From SVFI01 sp964519385 (GTDB lineage Bacteria > Bacillota > Clostridia > Lachnospirales > Lachnospiraceae), in the NCBI GenBank assembly GCA_964519385.1, contig CAZFLR010000010.1:5234-69233 (forward strand): a stretch of DNA of 64,000 nt, written 5' to 3'. Positions 34,527 through 43,449 of the stretch are shown here, piece after piece. The position numbers and the translations under genes were made by a program. The stretch's first letter is position 1; each line of letters begins with the position of its first letter. The notes below the pieces were generated by a model. That model was not told where the DNA came from. It did not search any database and saw only the letters and a list, made by a program, of their open reading frames with translations.

Positions 34527-35969
34527 ATGTATACAAACGAAGAACTTAAATTTTATCCGGAACATCCTTCCGCAGTTAAAACTCATCAAATTGAAACTAC
34601 AGCGATGCCGATTCTGGAGCAGGAAACTCCATTTTGTGCAAAGACTCTTTACGATGAGTTTACAACAGATGCAGGCAGTTTTTTTGCTAAATATGCAGAT
34701 AAACGTTTTGAAATTACGGGCATTGCCAAAAAAATAGGACCGGATATTCACAACAAGCCATCTATTAAAATCTCGGACAGTGTGAACGGTCAGACATATG
34801 CTCTTGTTATCTTCCCGACAGATGACCATTACAGCAAGGTGAAAGTCGGCGACACAGTGATTGTTCGTGCCAATTATCTCGTCATGAGCAACCATTATGG
34901 TACTGTTATGAAATACAGTGAACTGGTATCTGTGCAAAATGAAAAAGATTCATCGACACAACCAAAACAGATGATACTTAATTATCCGTTATTTGATGGT
35001 AAGAAAGTAATAGAAAATGCTTCTGTTGTGATTGGTGATGGCACAATTACTCAAATTACAGAAATGGAAGGGGAAGCCGTTAACAGGGAATTTTTACTTA
35101 TGCCCGGCTTCATCGATGCCCATACTCATATGAGTACAAAAGGACAGATTGAAACAATGTTAAAAAATGGCATTACCGGAACTTGTGACGTGGCAGCATC
35201 GGAATCTCTGGTACAAAATGCAGACCTGTTTACGATTGTTTCATCTTTCGGGATGACAATGGGAACTTTGAATGGGAAATCCTATGTTAAGAAGGCGATA
35301 AATGCCGGTGCGGAGTATATCAAGGTGCTGCTTATGGAACCAAACCTCATGAAGAAGAGTGTTTTGAAAGATATTTGCAATACAGCTCATGATAACGGAA
35401 TTAAGGTTGCCGTTCATGCGGTTTCGATAAAAGCAGTACAAATGTCGGTGGACTGTGGGGCAGATATTTTAATTCATGTTCCGATGAAGGAAGAATTCCC
35501 TGAAGCTCTTGCCAAAGAGATAGCGAAAAAAGGGATTGCCGTAGCACCTACCCTTGTTATGATGGAGGCTTTTGCGAACAGTGGCAGAAGTGGTTATAAA
35601 CCGGAGCATTATCAGAATGCTGAAAATGCTGTGAAATTGCTTCATGAAAATGGAGTGACAATCCTTGCGGCGACGGATGCGAATCCGGGCACATATGCTC
35701 CGGAAGTGGCATATGGAACATCCATGCATCGCGAGATGGAACTTTTGGTACATGCCGGTATGACACCAACGGAAGCTCTCGCCGGTGCTACGGGAAAGGT
35801 TGCAGAGGTGTTTGTGATAGAAAATATCGGAACGGTCGAGGAAGGAAAAAAAGCGGTGCTTATACTCATCGAGGGAAGACCGGATAAAAATATCAAAGAT
35901 ACAACAAAAATTAAACAAATATGGGTAAACGGAAGAAGAATAAAAGTTGAAAATGGAGAAATGAAGTAG
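34527..35969 (+). CDS. OB-fold plus amidohydrolase fusion
   Basis: The 480-residue protein begins with an OB-fold of the tRNA_anti-like type (about 37-137: YADKRFEITGIAKKIGP, TYALVIFPTDD, VGDTVIVRANYLVM) and continues with an amidohydrolase TIM barrel (148-480) with metal ligands in GFIDAHTH (His199, His201), a Lys in AEYIKVLLMEP, AVHAVS, ILIHVP and ATDANPG. The amidohydrolase half resembles imidazolonepropionase/prolidase-like members; the substrate is unknown. There is no signal peptide. GGAGGAGG precedes the ATG. It lies 45 bases after the MATE fusion and 10 before the next hydrolase. Confidence 0.75.
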   Translation: MYTNEELKFYPEHPSAVKTHQIETTAMPILEQETPFCAKTLYDEFTTDAGSFFAKYADKRFEITGIAKKIGPDIHNKPSIKISDSVNGQTYALVIFPTDDHYSKVKVGDTVIVRANYLVMSNHYGTVMKYSELVSVQNEKDSSTQPKQMILNYPLFDGKKVIENASVVIGDGTITQITEMEGEAVNREFLLMPGFIDAHTHMSTKGQIETMLKNGITGTCDVAASESLVQNADLFTIVSSFGMTMGTLNGKSYVKKAINAGAEYIKVLLMEPNLMKKSVLKDICNTAHDNGIKVAVHAVSIKAVQMSVDCGADILIHVPMKEEFPEALAKEIAKKGIAVAPTLVMMEAFANSGRSGYKPEHYQNAENAVKLLHENGVTILAATDANPGTYAPEVAYGTSMHREMELLVHAGMTPTEALAGATGKVAEVFVIENIGTVEEGKKAVLILIEGRPDKNIKDTTKIKQIWVNGRRIKVENGEMK

Positions 35970-35979
35970 GAGACAAAAA

Positions 35980-36978
35980 ATGAAGCTGATTAATGTTGAA
36001 GAACATTACATGTCAAAAAATGTTTCAGAAAAAATTAAAAAGATTTTTTCTGAACAAGAGGGAAATGTATCAAATACTGTCGAAGATGCGACTCCGGGTG
36101 CAGCGGATCTTGCAGAAACGCGCATTCCCTATATGGATGATAGAAAAATTGACGTACAGGTCATCAGTCACGCCGGCGCATTACCGGCCACAATGGAGAA
36201 AAAATATGCTGTACCGCTTTGTAAAGAATTAAATGATGAAATGTATGAAGAAATGAAGAAAAATCCGGGCAGATTCTATGCCTTTGCTCACTTACCACTC
36301 AGTAGCCCGGAGGATGCAGCCATTGAATTGGAACGCTGTGTAAAAGAACTGGATTTCGTAGGTGCGATGCTATCAAGTCATTATAAGGATTTACCATATG
36401 ATGATGAATTCTATTTTCCAATTTTTGAAAAGGCACAGGAACTGGATATACCGGTATATCTTCATCCGGGAATGGTACGCGAGGACGTTGTCAATGCCTA
36501 TTATAAAGGTGATTGGAATCCGAGAACGACGTATCTCCTTTCAGGATTTGGTATCGGGTGGCATTATGATGTAGGAATGCAGGCTGTAAGAATGATGACC
36601 TCCGGTTTGTTTGACAGACTCCCTAAGCTGAAAATTATCCTTGGACATTGGGGAGAGCTTGTATCTTTCTTTATGTACAGATTGGATGAAATGATAGATG
36701 CAGGAGTCAATTCAGAGAAAAAATTTAGTGATTATTTTAAAGAGAACATTTATGTAAATCCATCCGGTATGTTATATCCGGAGCAGTTAAGATATTGCCT
36801 GGAAACATTCGGCGCAGACCATATTCTGTGGGGTGAAGATTATCCTTACCGGAAAAAGGAGAATATCAGAACGTTTCTGGAAGAATTTCCTCTTTCGTAT
36901 GAGGAGCGTGAGAAAATAGCACATGGCAATGCGGAACAATTATTTCATATTGGTATCACTCCGCTTAAAAAGTTTTAA
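35980..36978 (+). CDS. amidohydrolase-2 family (ACMSD/resorcylate-decarboxylase-like)
   Basis: The 332-residue TIM-barrel protein has the N-terminal EEHY motif (as EEHF in gamma-resorcylate decarboxylase), PVYLHPG with a metal-binding His, ILGHWGE with a second His, and GEDYPY with the metal-binding Asp. These fit the family of metal-dependent decarboxylases and lactone hydrolases acting on small aromatic acids. The substrate is not known. It is 10 bases after the OB-amidohydrolase gene, so two metal-dependent hydrolases and an exporter probably work on one pathway. Confidence 0.8.
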   Translation: MKLINVEEHYMSKNVSEKIKKIFSEQEGNVSNTVEDATPGAADLAETRIPYMDDRKIDVQVISHAGALPATMEKKYAVPLCKELNDEMYEEMKKNPGRFYAFAHLPLSSPEDAAIELERCVKELDFVGAMLSSHYKDLPYDDEFYFPIFEKAQELDIPVYLHPGMVREDVVNAYYKGDWNPRTTYLLSGFGIGWHYDVGMQAVRMMTSGLFDRLPKLKIILGHWGELVSFFMYRLDEMIDAGVNSEKKFSDYFKENIYVNPSGMLYPEQLRYCLETFGADHILWGEDYPYRKKENIRTFLEEFPLSYEEREKIAHGNAEQLFHIGITPLKKF

Positions 36979-37052
36979 TGCCAGTGCTTTAGTTTACAAA
37001 GAATTGCAGCTAAAGGACAATCTGTCACTGATGAGCGAGGAGGAAAAAACAG

Positions 37053-38924
37053 ATGAGAAGAGTGTTTGCTGCGCTGAGTGCGGGAATATTGATATTTGTT
37101 CTGTCGGCTTGCCGGTCCGTAGGGAATACAGATGAGGAGGCAAAGACGACAGTGTCACAGAATACGGCCGGGGCTGTGCAGGAAACAGAAACGGTAGACA
37201 GTGAGAAGAAGGAACAGTGGCAGTCGGCATACAGGGAGCTTTTGATAAATTTTTCTGAAGGGATTTATGAAGACGAGGTTCCTTTTTACGGATACACGAA
37301 AGCGGATGCGGAATATCAGGAACTGATGCAAAATGGTGTATGGCCGGTGAGCGGTTATTATCTGCATGACATGAATAAGGACGATGTTCCTGAACTGATT
37401 GTGGCATTCGGCACCTGTGAGGCAGATGCTCTTGGACATATTTATACTTTTGACGGTGAAAAAGAGGTTTTTGCAGGCGAAACAGGGCTTGGGCATACAG
37501 ATTTATATACCAGTCCGGACGGAAACGGTATTATTTTTTATTGGGGGCATATGGGCTCTATAAGCGTGAGCAGAAAGACGATGGAAGGAAATGAATTGTC
37601 GTCCTTCACGCTTTTGACAATGAACATTGATGATGAACCGGAGGCAGATTATGTACCGGTGGAGGAAATTGTTCCGGGAGCCGTATATATGACCCGGCTG
37701 GAAGCGGATTGTATGCTGCCTTTCGATACTTATGAAATCTGGACAGGGAATCAGACAAAAGAGATAGTTTCTACTACCGTGCAGAATCCGGAGCTGGAAG
37801 AGCATTTTCTGGAAACAGTCTTCCATAATGGTATGGTATATGGTGTTTCCGCAGACGGATATGACGGAGAAACCGGAAGCTGTTCTTTTGAAGAATTTTT
37901 GGGACCGGGAATGGTAAGAGCATATTCGGACTACGGAATGAAGGTAACAAGTTACAGCTTTGTCGATATGAATGAAGACGGCCGGGAAGAATGTGTGCTG
38001 AGGATAGAGGAAGCCGGCCCGGAGTCTTCAAAGCTGTCGGATCAATGGGTGGTTCTGAGTGATCAGGACGGTGTGGTGTATGCCTATGTGATCAATTATA
38101 GGGATGACTATGTGCTTATGAAAAATGGTACATTCAGCCGGATGGATACGGACGACCGTCAGGGTATCAGCCTGCGCATTTTATTTGATAAAGAGCAGTG
38201 CTTTGTTTATTATCTGTCATTGGATGCTGCGCAGGAAGAGGCAGAAACAGAGGAGGTCGCAGGAGAGCAGCAGGAAGTGAAAGATTTTCTTGTTGTCATT
38301 GATGCCGGACATCAGGCAAAAGGTAACAGTGATAAGGAGCCTGTCGGTCCCGGAGCAACACAGCAGAAGGCAAAGGTTTCGAGCGGAACGAGTGGTTGTG
38401 TCAGCGGATTAAATGAGTTTGAATTAAACCTGATGGTTGCGGAGAAGCTGCAGAAAGAATTGGAAGAGCGGGGTTATCAGGTTCTCATGGTCCGGACGAC
38501 TCATGACGTAAATATCAGCAATGCTGAGCGCGCAGCAGTCGCAAATGAGGCCGGAGCAGATGCGTTTATCAGGATTCATGCCAACGGCTCGGAGGATTCT
38601 TCCGTAAAGGGAGCGATGACGATTTGTCAGACATCGGACAATCCGTATAATGGCATGCTTTATGAAGAGAGCAGGGAGCTGTCGGCGTATGTACTGGATG
38701 AAATGATAAAGACGACCGGTGCACGGAAGGAATATGTATGGGAAACGGATACCATGAGCGGAATTAACTGGTGTCAGGTTCCGGTAACTATCGTAGAGAT
38801 GGGATATATGAGCAACCCGGCAGAGGATGTATTGCTTGCAACAGAAGAGTATCAGTATAAAATCGTGGAAGGTATTGCAAACGGAATTGATTTATTTCTT
38901 TTAAGTGAATCGGAAGAGGAATAA
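37053..38924 (+). CDS. lipoprotein N-acetylmuramoyl-L-alanine amidase
   Basis: The 623-residue protein starts with a lipoprotein signal (lipobox VLSAC, Cys20). Residues about 50-390 are a domain of unknown function with two GYYLHDMNKDDVPELIVAF- and SYSFVDMNEDGREECVLRI-type units, which look like calcium-type DxNxDG repeats. The C-terminal 210 residues are an Amidase_3 domain with zinc ligands in VVIDAGHQ, NEFELNL and IRIHANG, and the catalytic Glu in TIVEMGYMSN. It would cut the peptide from the glycan of peptidoglycan outside the membrane. AGGAGG precedes the ATG. It is a single gene after the accessory island. Confidence 0.9.
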   Translation: MRRVFAALSAGILIFVLSACRSVGNTDEEAKTTVSQNTAGAVQETETVDSEKKEQWQSAYRELLINFSEGIYEDEVPFYGYTKADAEYQELMQNGVWPVSGYYLHDMNKDDVPELIVAFGTCEADALGHIYTFDGEKEVFAGETGLGHTDLYTSPDGNGIIFYWGHMGSISVSRKTMEGNELSSFTLLTMNIDDEPEADYVPVEEIVPGAVYMTRLEADCMLPFDTYEIWTGNQTKEIVSTTVQNPELEEHFLETVFHNGMVYGVSADGYDGETGSCSFEEFLGPGMVRAYSDYGMKVTSYSFVDMNEDGREECVLRIEEAGPESSKLSDQWVVLSDQDGVVYAYVINYRDDYVLMKNGTFSRMDTDDRQGISLRILFDKEQCFVYYLSLDAAQEEAETEEVAGEQQEVKDFLVVIDAGHQAKGNSDKEPVGPGATQQKAKVSSGTSGCVSGLNEFELNLMVAEKLQKELEERGYQVLMVRTTHDVNISNAERAAVANEAGADAFIRIHANGSEDSSVKGAMTICQTSDNPYNGMLYEESRELSAYVLDEMIKTTGARKEYVWETDTMSGINWCQVPVTIVEMGYMSNPAEDVLLATEEYQYKIVEGIANGIDLFLLSESEEE

Positions 38925-39011
38925 AAGGAGTTGGTTTTAGAAAAAAATATACATGGGAAACCGAACCTGTGATACAATGGAAAAAATTATAAAATGCAAA
39001 GGAGAAAAACA

Positions 39012-40373
39012 ATGAGTAACAAAACACAAGATGCAGTTTACAATGCAAAAGAGCTCGGCGCGGGTAAAGTTGCGGTTCTGGGACTTCAGCATATGTTTGC
39101 AATGTTCGGGGCAACGGTTCTTGTACCTATCTTAACAGGTCTGAATGTCTCAACCACGCTTTTCTTTGCAGGAGTGGGAACACTTTTGTTCCATCTTATT
39201 ACCAAAGGAAAGGTGCCGGCATTTTTAGGTTCGTCATTTGCGTTCCTGGGCGGGTATTTTGCGATTGCACCGATACTTGAGGACGGCAGCAGCAATGTGG
39301 AGATGATTCCTTATGCGTGCTTTGGTGTGGCGTGTGCAGGACTTCTTTACTTAGTGATGGCACTTTTATTTAAGCTGTTTTCCGCAGGAAAAGTTATGAA
39401 ATTTTTCCCTCCGATTGTGACGGGACCGATTATTATAGCCATCGGACTTACGCTTTCGCAGTCAGCTATTGATAATTGTGCAACGAACTGGCTTGTTGCT
39501 TTTGTGGCAATTGTTGTAGTGGTTATATGTAATATTTATGGTAAGGGAATGATTAAGATTATTCCGATTCTGATTGGTGTGATTGTATCTTACCTGGCCG
39601 GAGTTCTCATGGGCGAGGTAGATTTTACGGCGGTGAAGGAAGCATCGTGGGTAGGCATTCCGATTGTAAAAGAGATGACGGTTCTCGGAATGTTCGGAGA
39701 CAACTTTGATATTTCTAAGCTGTTGACGGCTGTTGTAACGATTATGCCGATTGCCCTTGCAACAATCGTGGAGCACATCGGAGATATTTCAGCAATTTCT
39801 TCCACTACGGGAAGAAATTATATCAAAGATCCGGGACTTCACAGAACACTGCTCGGTGACGGTTTTGCAACGATGGTGGCGGCTTTGTTTGGAGCACCGG
39901 CCAATACGACATACGGAGAAAATACCGGTGTATTAAATCTTTCCAGGGTATATGACCCGTTTGTAGTCAGACTGGCAGCGTGCTTCGCGATTTTCTTCTC
40001 CTTCTGTCCGAAGTTTGCGGCGGTTATTCAGACAATGCCAACGGCGACAGTCGGAGGTATTTCACTTATTCTTTACGGTATGATATCCGCTGTCGGAGTA
40101 CGTAATGTTGTGGAGAACAAGGTAGATTTTACAGCTTCAAGAAACGTGATTATAGCAGCACTGATTCTTGTGCTTTCCATCGGTATTAACTATAGTGCAG
40201 CCGGTGCGATTTCATTTTCTGTCAAAAGTGTGACAATCAGCCTTTCAGGACTTGCAGTCGGTGCTCTGACCGGTATTATTATGAATGCGATTCTTCCGGG
40301 CAAAGATTACAAATTTGATGAAGAAGAGTCGGGAGATACAGGTGTGAATTTTGAAGTGGGTCAGAATCACTAA
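39012..40373 (+). CDS. uraA: uracil permease (NCS2 family)
   Basis: The 453-residue protein has about 14 membrane segments and NCS2 signatures (LGLQHMFAMFGATVLVPILTG at the start, LGSSFAFLGGY, and the VEHIGDISAISSTTGR motif with the substrate-binding Glu). It takes up uracil with protons. The start at 39012 follows AAAGGAG; an in-frame ATG 18 bases upstream has none. It is convergent with upp, which converts the imported uracil to UMP. Confidence 0.92.
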   Translation: MSNKTQDAVYNAKELGAGKVAVLGLQHMFAMFGATVLVPILTGLNVSTTLFFAGVGTLLFHLITKGKVPAFLGSSFAFLGGYFAIAPILEDGSSNVEMIPYACFGVACAGLLYLVMALLFKLFSAGKVMKFFPPIVTGPIIIAIGLTLSQSAIDNCATNWLVAFVAIVVVVICNIYGKGMIKIIPILIGVIVSYLAGVLMGEVDFTAVKEASWVGIPIVKEMTVLGMFGDNFDISKLLTAVVTIMPIALATIVEHIGDISAISSTTGRNYIKDPGLHRTLLGDGFATMVAALFGAPANTTYGENTGVLNLSRVYDPFVVRLAACFAIFFSFCPKFAAVIQTMPTATVGGISLILYGMISAVGVRNVVENKVDFTASRNVIIAALILVLSIGINYSAAGAISFSVKSVTISLSGLAVGALTGIIMNAILPGKDYKFDEEESGDTGVNFEVGQNH

Positions 40374-40398
40374 AGAATAAAGGTTTTTACAGAAATTT

Positions 40399-40441
40399 AA
40401 AAGCCGGAATTTGTGTTTTCATATACAAATCCCGGCTTTTT
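40399..40441. terminator. bidirectional terminator between uraA and upp
   Basis: AAAAGCCGG (40399-40407) pairs with CCGGCTTTT (40432-40440), and an ATTTGT/ACAAAT stem continues inside after one mismatch. Confidence 0.9.
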
Positions 40442-40451
40442 CCATTCAATT

Positions 40452-41093
40452 TTATTTCGTACCGAAAATTCTGTCACCGGCATCTCCAAGACCCGGAACA
40501 ATGTAGGCTTTATCATTCAATTCTCTGTCGAGGTTTCCGACATAAATTTTGACATCCGGATGAGCAGCGGCAAGTTTTTCAAGACCGCACGGAGCAGCAA
40601 TGACACAGAGGAATGTGATATCCCGTCCGCCGTATTTCTTGATGAAATCAAGTGCTGCAATGGCAGAACCGCCTGTTGCAAGCATCGGGTCAACTACAAA
40701 AATCTTTCTCTGTGAAATAGAGGAAGGAAGCTTGCAGTAGTATTCCTGCGGTTCAAAGGTTTCTTCATCACGATAAAGACCGATGTGACCAACCTTTGCT
40801 GTAGGCATGAGCTTGAGAAGTCCTCCTACCATTCCCAATCCGGCACGAAGGATAGGAACGATTGCCTGCTTCTTACCTGCAATAACAGGGCAACTGGCAG
40901 TTTCAATCGGTGTCTCCACGTCAATATATTCAAGCTCGAGGTCTCTCAGGGCTTCATATCCGATGAGCATTGCAATTTCCTCAACGATGGAACGGAATTC
41001 ATTTGTTCCCGTATTCTTGTTGCGAAGCATTGTAATTTTGTGTTTAATAAGCGGATGATCGCAGATTATGATATTTTTGTTTTCAGATGACAT
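40452..41093 (-). CDS. upp: uracil phosphoribosyltransferase
   Basis: The 213-residue enzyme makes UMP from uracil and PRPP. Motifs visible: NEFRSIVEEIAMLIGYEA, PILRAGLGMVGGL, the PRPP-binding VVDPMLATGGSAIAAL, and the C-terminal YIVPGLGDAGDRIFGTK. It is convergent with the uracil permease gene and has its own good promoter at 41152-41124. Confidence 0.96.
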   Translation of the reverse strand: MSSENKNIIICDHPLIKHKITMLRNKNTGTNEFRSIVEEIAMLIGYEALRDLELEYIDVETPIETASCPVIAGKKQAIVPILRAGLGMVGGLLKLMPTAKVGHIGLYRDEETFEPQEYYCKLPSSISQRKIFVVDPMLATGGSAIAALDFIKKYGGRDITFLCVIAAPCGLEKLAAAHPDVKIYVGNLDRELNDKAYIVPGLGDAGDRIFGTK

Positions 41094-41123
41094 ATGCTGG
41101 TATCCTTTCTTTTGTTTTTTTCT

Positions 41124-41152
41124 ATTGTATATGCAATCTTATCTTTTTTCAA
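41124..41152 (-). promoter_or_regulatory. upp promoter
   Basis: On the minus strand TTGAAA (plus 41152-41147), exactly 17 bp, TACAAT (plus 41129-41124). Confidence 0.75.
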
Positions 41153-41192
41153 GAAGAGAGTATCACAATATTTGCTTTGGATTATTTTTTAA

Positions 41193-41233
41193 GCTGTTAC
41201 CCAAAAATATACCATGCTTTTTTGTGTAACAGC
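41193..41233. repeat. inverted repeat between divergent upp and DUF1846 genes
   Basis: GCTGTTAC (41193-41200) and GTAACAGC (41226-41233) form a perfect 8-bp arm pair, and CAAAAA/TTTTTG continues the stem inside after a mismatch. It is not followed by a T-run in either direction, so it is more likely an operator or a cruciform than a terminator. Confidence 0.55.
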
Positions 41234-41234
41234 C

Positions 41235-41263
41235 TTGAAAAAAAGGTGCCGAAGTGGTAGTCT
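41235..41263 (+). promoter_or_regulatory. probable promoter of the DUF1846 gene
   Basis: TTGAAA (41235-41240), 17 bp, TAGTCT (41258-41263) preceded by TG at 41255. The -10 is imperfect. Confidence 0.45.
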
Positions 41264-41318
41264 ATTAGAGTATTTTTGTGAGAGTTTTTTGTTGAAAAAA
41301 GTGAAAGGAAACACGTGC

Positions 41319-42803
41319 ATGGACAGAAATGGATTTGACAATGATTTATATATGAAGAAACAAAAAGAGCACATTCTGGAAAGAATTCAGCAGGCCAACG
41401 GTAAGCTGTATCTGGAATTCGGCGGAAAACTGTTTGATGATTATCATGCAGCACGTGTACTTCCGGGTTTTGATGTTAACGCCAAGATTAAGCTTTTATA
41501 TGAATTAAAGGAACAGGCAGAGATTATTTTTGTCATTTCGGCAGGAGATATTGAAAAGACGAAGATGAGAGCGGATCTTGGCATCACATATGATATGGAT
41601 ATTCTCCGTCTGATTGATAACATTACCCGTCTGGGTATTGATGTGAACAGCGTGGTAATTACCAAGTACGCGGGACAGGCATCTGCAGATGCTTTTATGT
41701 CCAAGCTTACGATGCGCGGAGTTAAGAATTATGTGCACAAGCCAATCAAAGGATATCCGACAGAGATTGATTTTATCTGCAGTGAGGAAGGCTTTGGATC
41801 GAATCCGTATATCGAGACGACCAAGCCCCTTGTGGTTGTGACGGCTCCGGGACCGGGCAGCGGAAAGCTGGCAACCTGTCTTTCACAGGTGTACCATGAG
41901 ACAGCGCGTGGAATTCCGGCCGGTTATGCCAAGTTTGAAACATTTCCTATCTGGAACATTCCGTTAAAGCATCCGGTAAATCTGGCGTATGAAGCAGCGA
42001 CTGCGGATTTGAATGATGTAAATATGATTGACCCGTTTCATCTGGAGGCTTACGGGGAGACAACGGTGAATTATAATCGTGATGTAGAGGCCTTTCCTAT
42101 TGTAAAGAGCACTCTTGCGCGTATCAGTGACGGCGCGTTTGATTATAAGAGCCCGACAGACATGGGAGTCAATATGGCAGGCTATGCGATTGTAGATGAC
42201 GAGGCAGTCAGGGAAGCAAGCTGTCAGGAGATTATCCGCCGGTTTTTTGCCGCGAAATGTGCACACAGACAGGGCAAGGGCGAGAAGGAGGCTGTTGATA
42301 AGATTAAGCTTATCATGAGACAGCTCAATATTACGCCGGATATCAGAGAAGTTGTGCAGGCGGCTCTTGATAAAGCGGAGGTATCGTCAATGCCTTCGGC
42401 AGCAATACAGCTCCCGGATGGACGGATTGTGACAGGAAAAGCAAGTGAGCTTATGAGTGCGAGCTCATCGGTTGTTCTTAATGCTATCAAAGCACTTACT
42501 AATATAGATGATGATTTGACGTTGTTAAGTCCTATTATTTTAGAGCCGATTTCAGAGCTTAAAACGAAAATACTTAACAGCCACAGCACTTTGCTGAATC
42601 TGGATGATGTGCTCACGGCACTTTCCATTTCCGGTGCGACGAATACACTGACGGCAAGAGCGATGAGAGCTCTCACCCAGCTTCGCGACTGTGAATTTCA
42701 CTCAACACAGATGCTTCAGGCAGGAGATGAAGGAATGCTCCGCCAGCTTGGGCTTCGCGTTACGTGTGAGCCGGTTTATCCGAGCAAGGAATTATATTTT
42801 TAA
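41319..42803 (+). CDS. DUF1846-family protein
   Basis: The 494-residue cytoplasmic protein matches the DUF1846 family along its length (FGGKLFDDYHAARVLPGFD, VITKYAGQASADAFM, VVVTAPGPGSGKLATCLSQVYHE with a P-loop-like GPGSGK, and FHLEAYGETTVNYNRDVEAFP). The family is common in Firmicutes; structures suggest a nucleotide-binding fold, but its reaction is not established. ATG 41319 follows AAAGGAA; the longer frame from 41214 begins inside the inverted repeat region. Confidence 0.88.
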   Translation: MDRNGFDNDLYMKKQKEHILERIQQANGKLYLEFGGKLFDDYHAARVLPGFDVNAKIKLLYELKEQAEIIFVISAGDIEKTKMRADLGITYDMDILRLIDNITRLGIDVNSVVITKYAGQASADAFMSKLTMRGVKNYVHKPIKGYPTEIDFICSEEGFGSNPYIETTKPLVVVTAPGPGSGKLATCLSQVYHETARGIPAGYAKFETFPIWNIPLKHPVNLAYEAATADLNDVNMIDPFHLEAYGETTVNYNRDVEAFPIVKSTLARISDGAFDYKSPTDMGVNMAGYAIVDDEAVREASCQEIIRRFFAAKCAHRQGKGEKEAVDKIKLIMRQLNITPDIREVVQAALDKAEVSSMPSAAIQLPDGRIVTGKASELMSASSSVVLNAIKALTNIDDDLTLLSPIILEPISELKTKILNSHSTLLNLDDVLTALSISGATNTLTARAMRALTQLRDCEFHSTQMLQAGDEGMLRQLGLRVTCEPVYPSKELYF

Positions 42804-42858
42804 ATGATGGGATAGAGGTCAGAAAACCGAAAAGAATATATATCTGTATCAGAAAGAC

Positions 42859-42889
42859 AAGAAGACCTTGGGTAAAGGTCTTCTTTTTC
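42859..42889 (+). terminator. terminator after DUF1846 gene
   Basis: GAAGACCTT/AAGGTCTTC is a 9-bp perfect stem with flanking A and T runs and a GGGTA loop. Confidence 0.9.
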
Positions 42890-42922
42890 TCAATGGCAGT
42901 GATATCAGAAAAGAGGAGATTT

Positions 42923-43426
42923 ATGAATTTTGCCCTGAATAAAATAAAGTACATATTGACGGCGGGAATTGCATTTATCATGATAAATCAGCTTTGGAAG
43001 GGCATCGCAAATTTCCGGGTGGATGAAAATTTAAGGATAAATTTCGGGACCGTTCTATTTGTGGGTATGCAACTTGTCATGCTCCTCTCTGTGCTTGTGC
43101 TTTCGGTGATTGCGCTGCAAAATCTGTTTCAGTTTTATCTTGAGGTCCGGTATAAGGGTGAAGCCGGAAGGAATGAAAAAGCACAGAGGATGAGACGTGT
43201 TTTAATGTTGGTAAAAATATGTGCATCGCTTGCGATTCGTCTGATTGTTGTCCTGCTTTTTATTCTGCTGGCTGCTGTTGCACTTTTTGCTCCCGGGGTA
43301 AAAAATCGTGATGGCGGAATTTACGGGGCAGCAATATGTATGTTGGTTTTTGCAGTTTTTATCGCATATTCCAATATCCGTGTCACGGTGGCGAGAATGA
43401 GAGAGATAAAGGAAAAGACAGAATAA
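42923..43426 (+). CDS. small membrane protein of unknown function
   Basis: The 167-residue protein has about four hydrophobic segments (about 10-27, 48-68, 95-120 and 128-148) and a short basic tail. I do not recognise a family. ATG 42923 is chosen because AGAGGAG lies 5 bases upstream. It ends 23 bases before the carboxypeptidase-like gene, so the two are likely co-expressed, and an envelope role is plausible. Confidence 0.6.
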   Translation: MNFALNKIKYILTAGIAFIMINQLWKGIANFRVDENLRINFGTVLFVGMQLVMLLSVLVLSVIALQNLFQFYLEVRYKGEAGRNEKAQRMRRVLMLVKICASLAIRLIVVLLFILLAAVALFAPGVKNRDGGIYGAAICMLVFAVFIAYSNIRVTVARMREIKEKTE

Positions 43427-43449
43427 CGGTAGAGATAAAAGGAAGTAAT

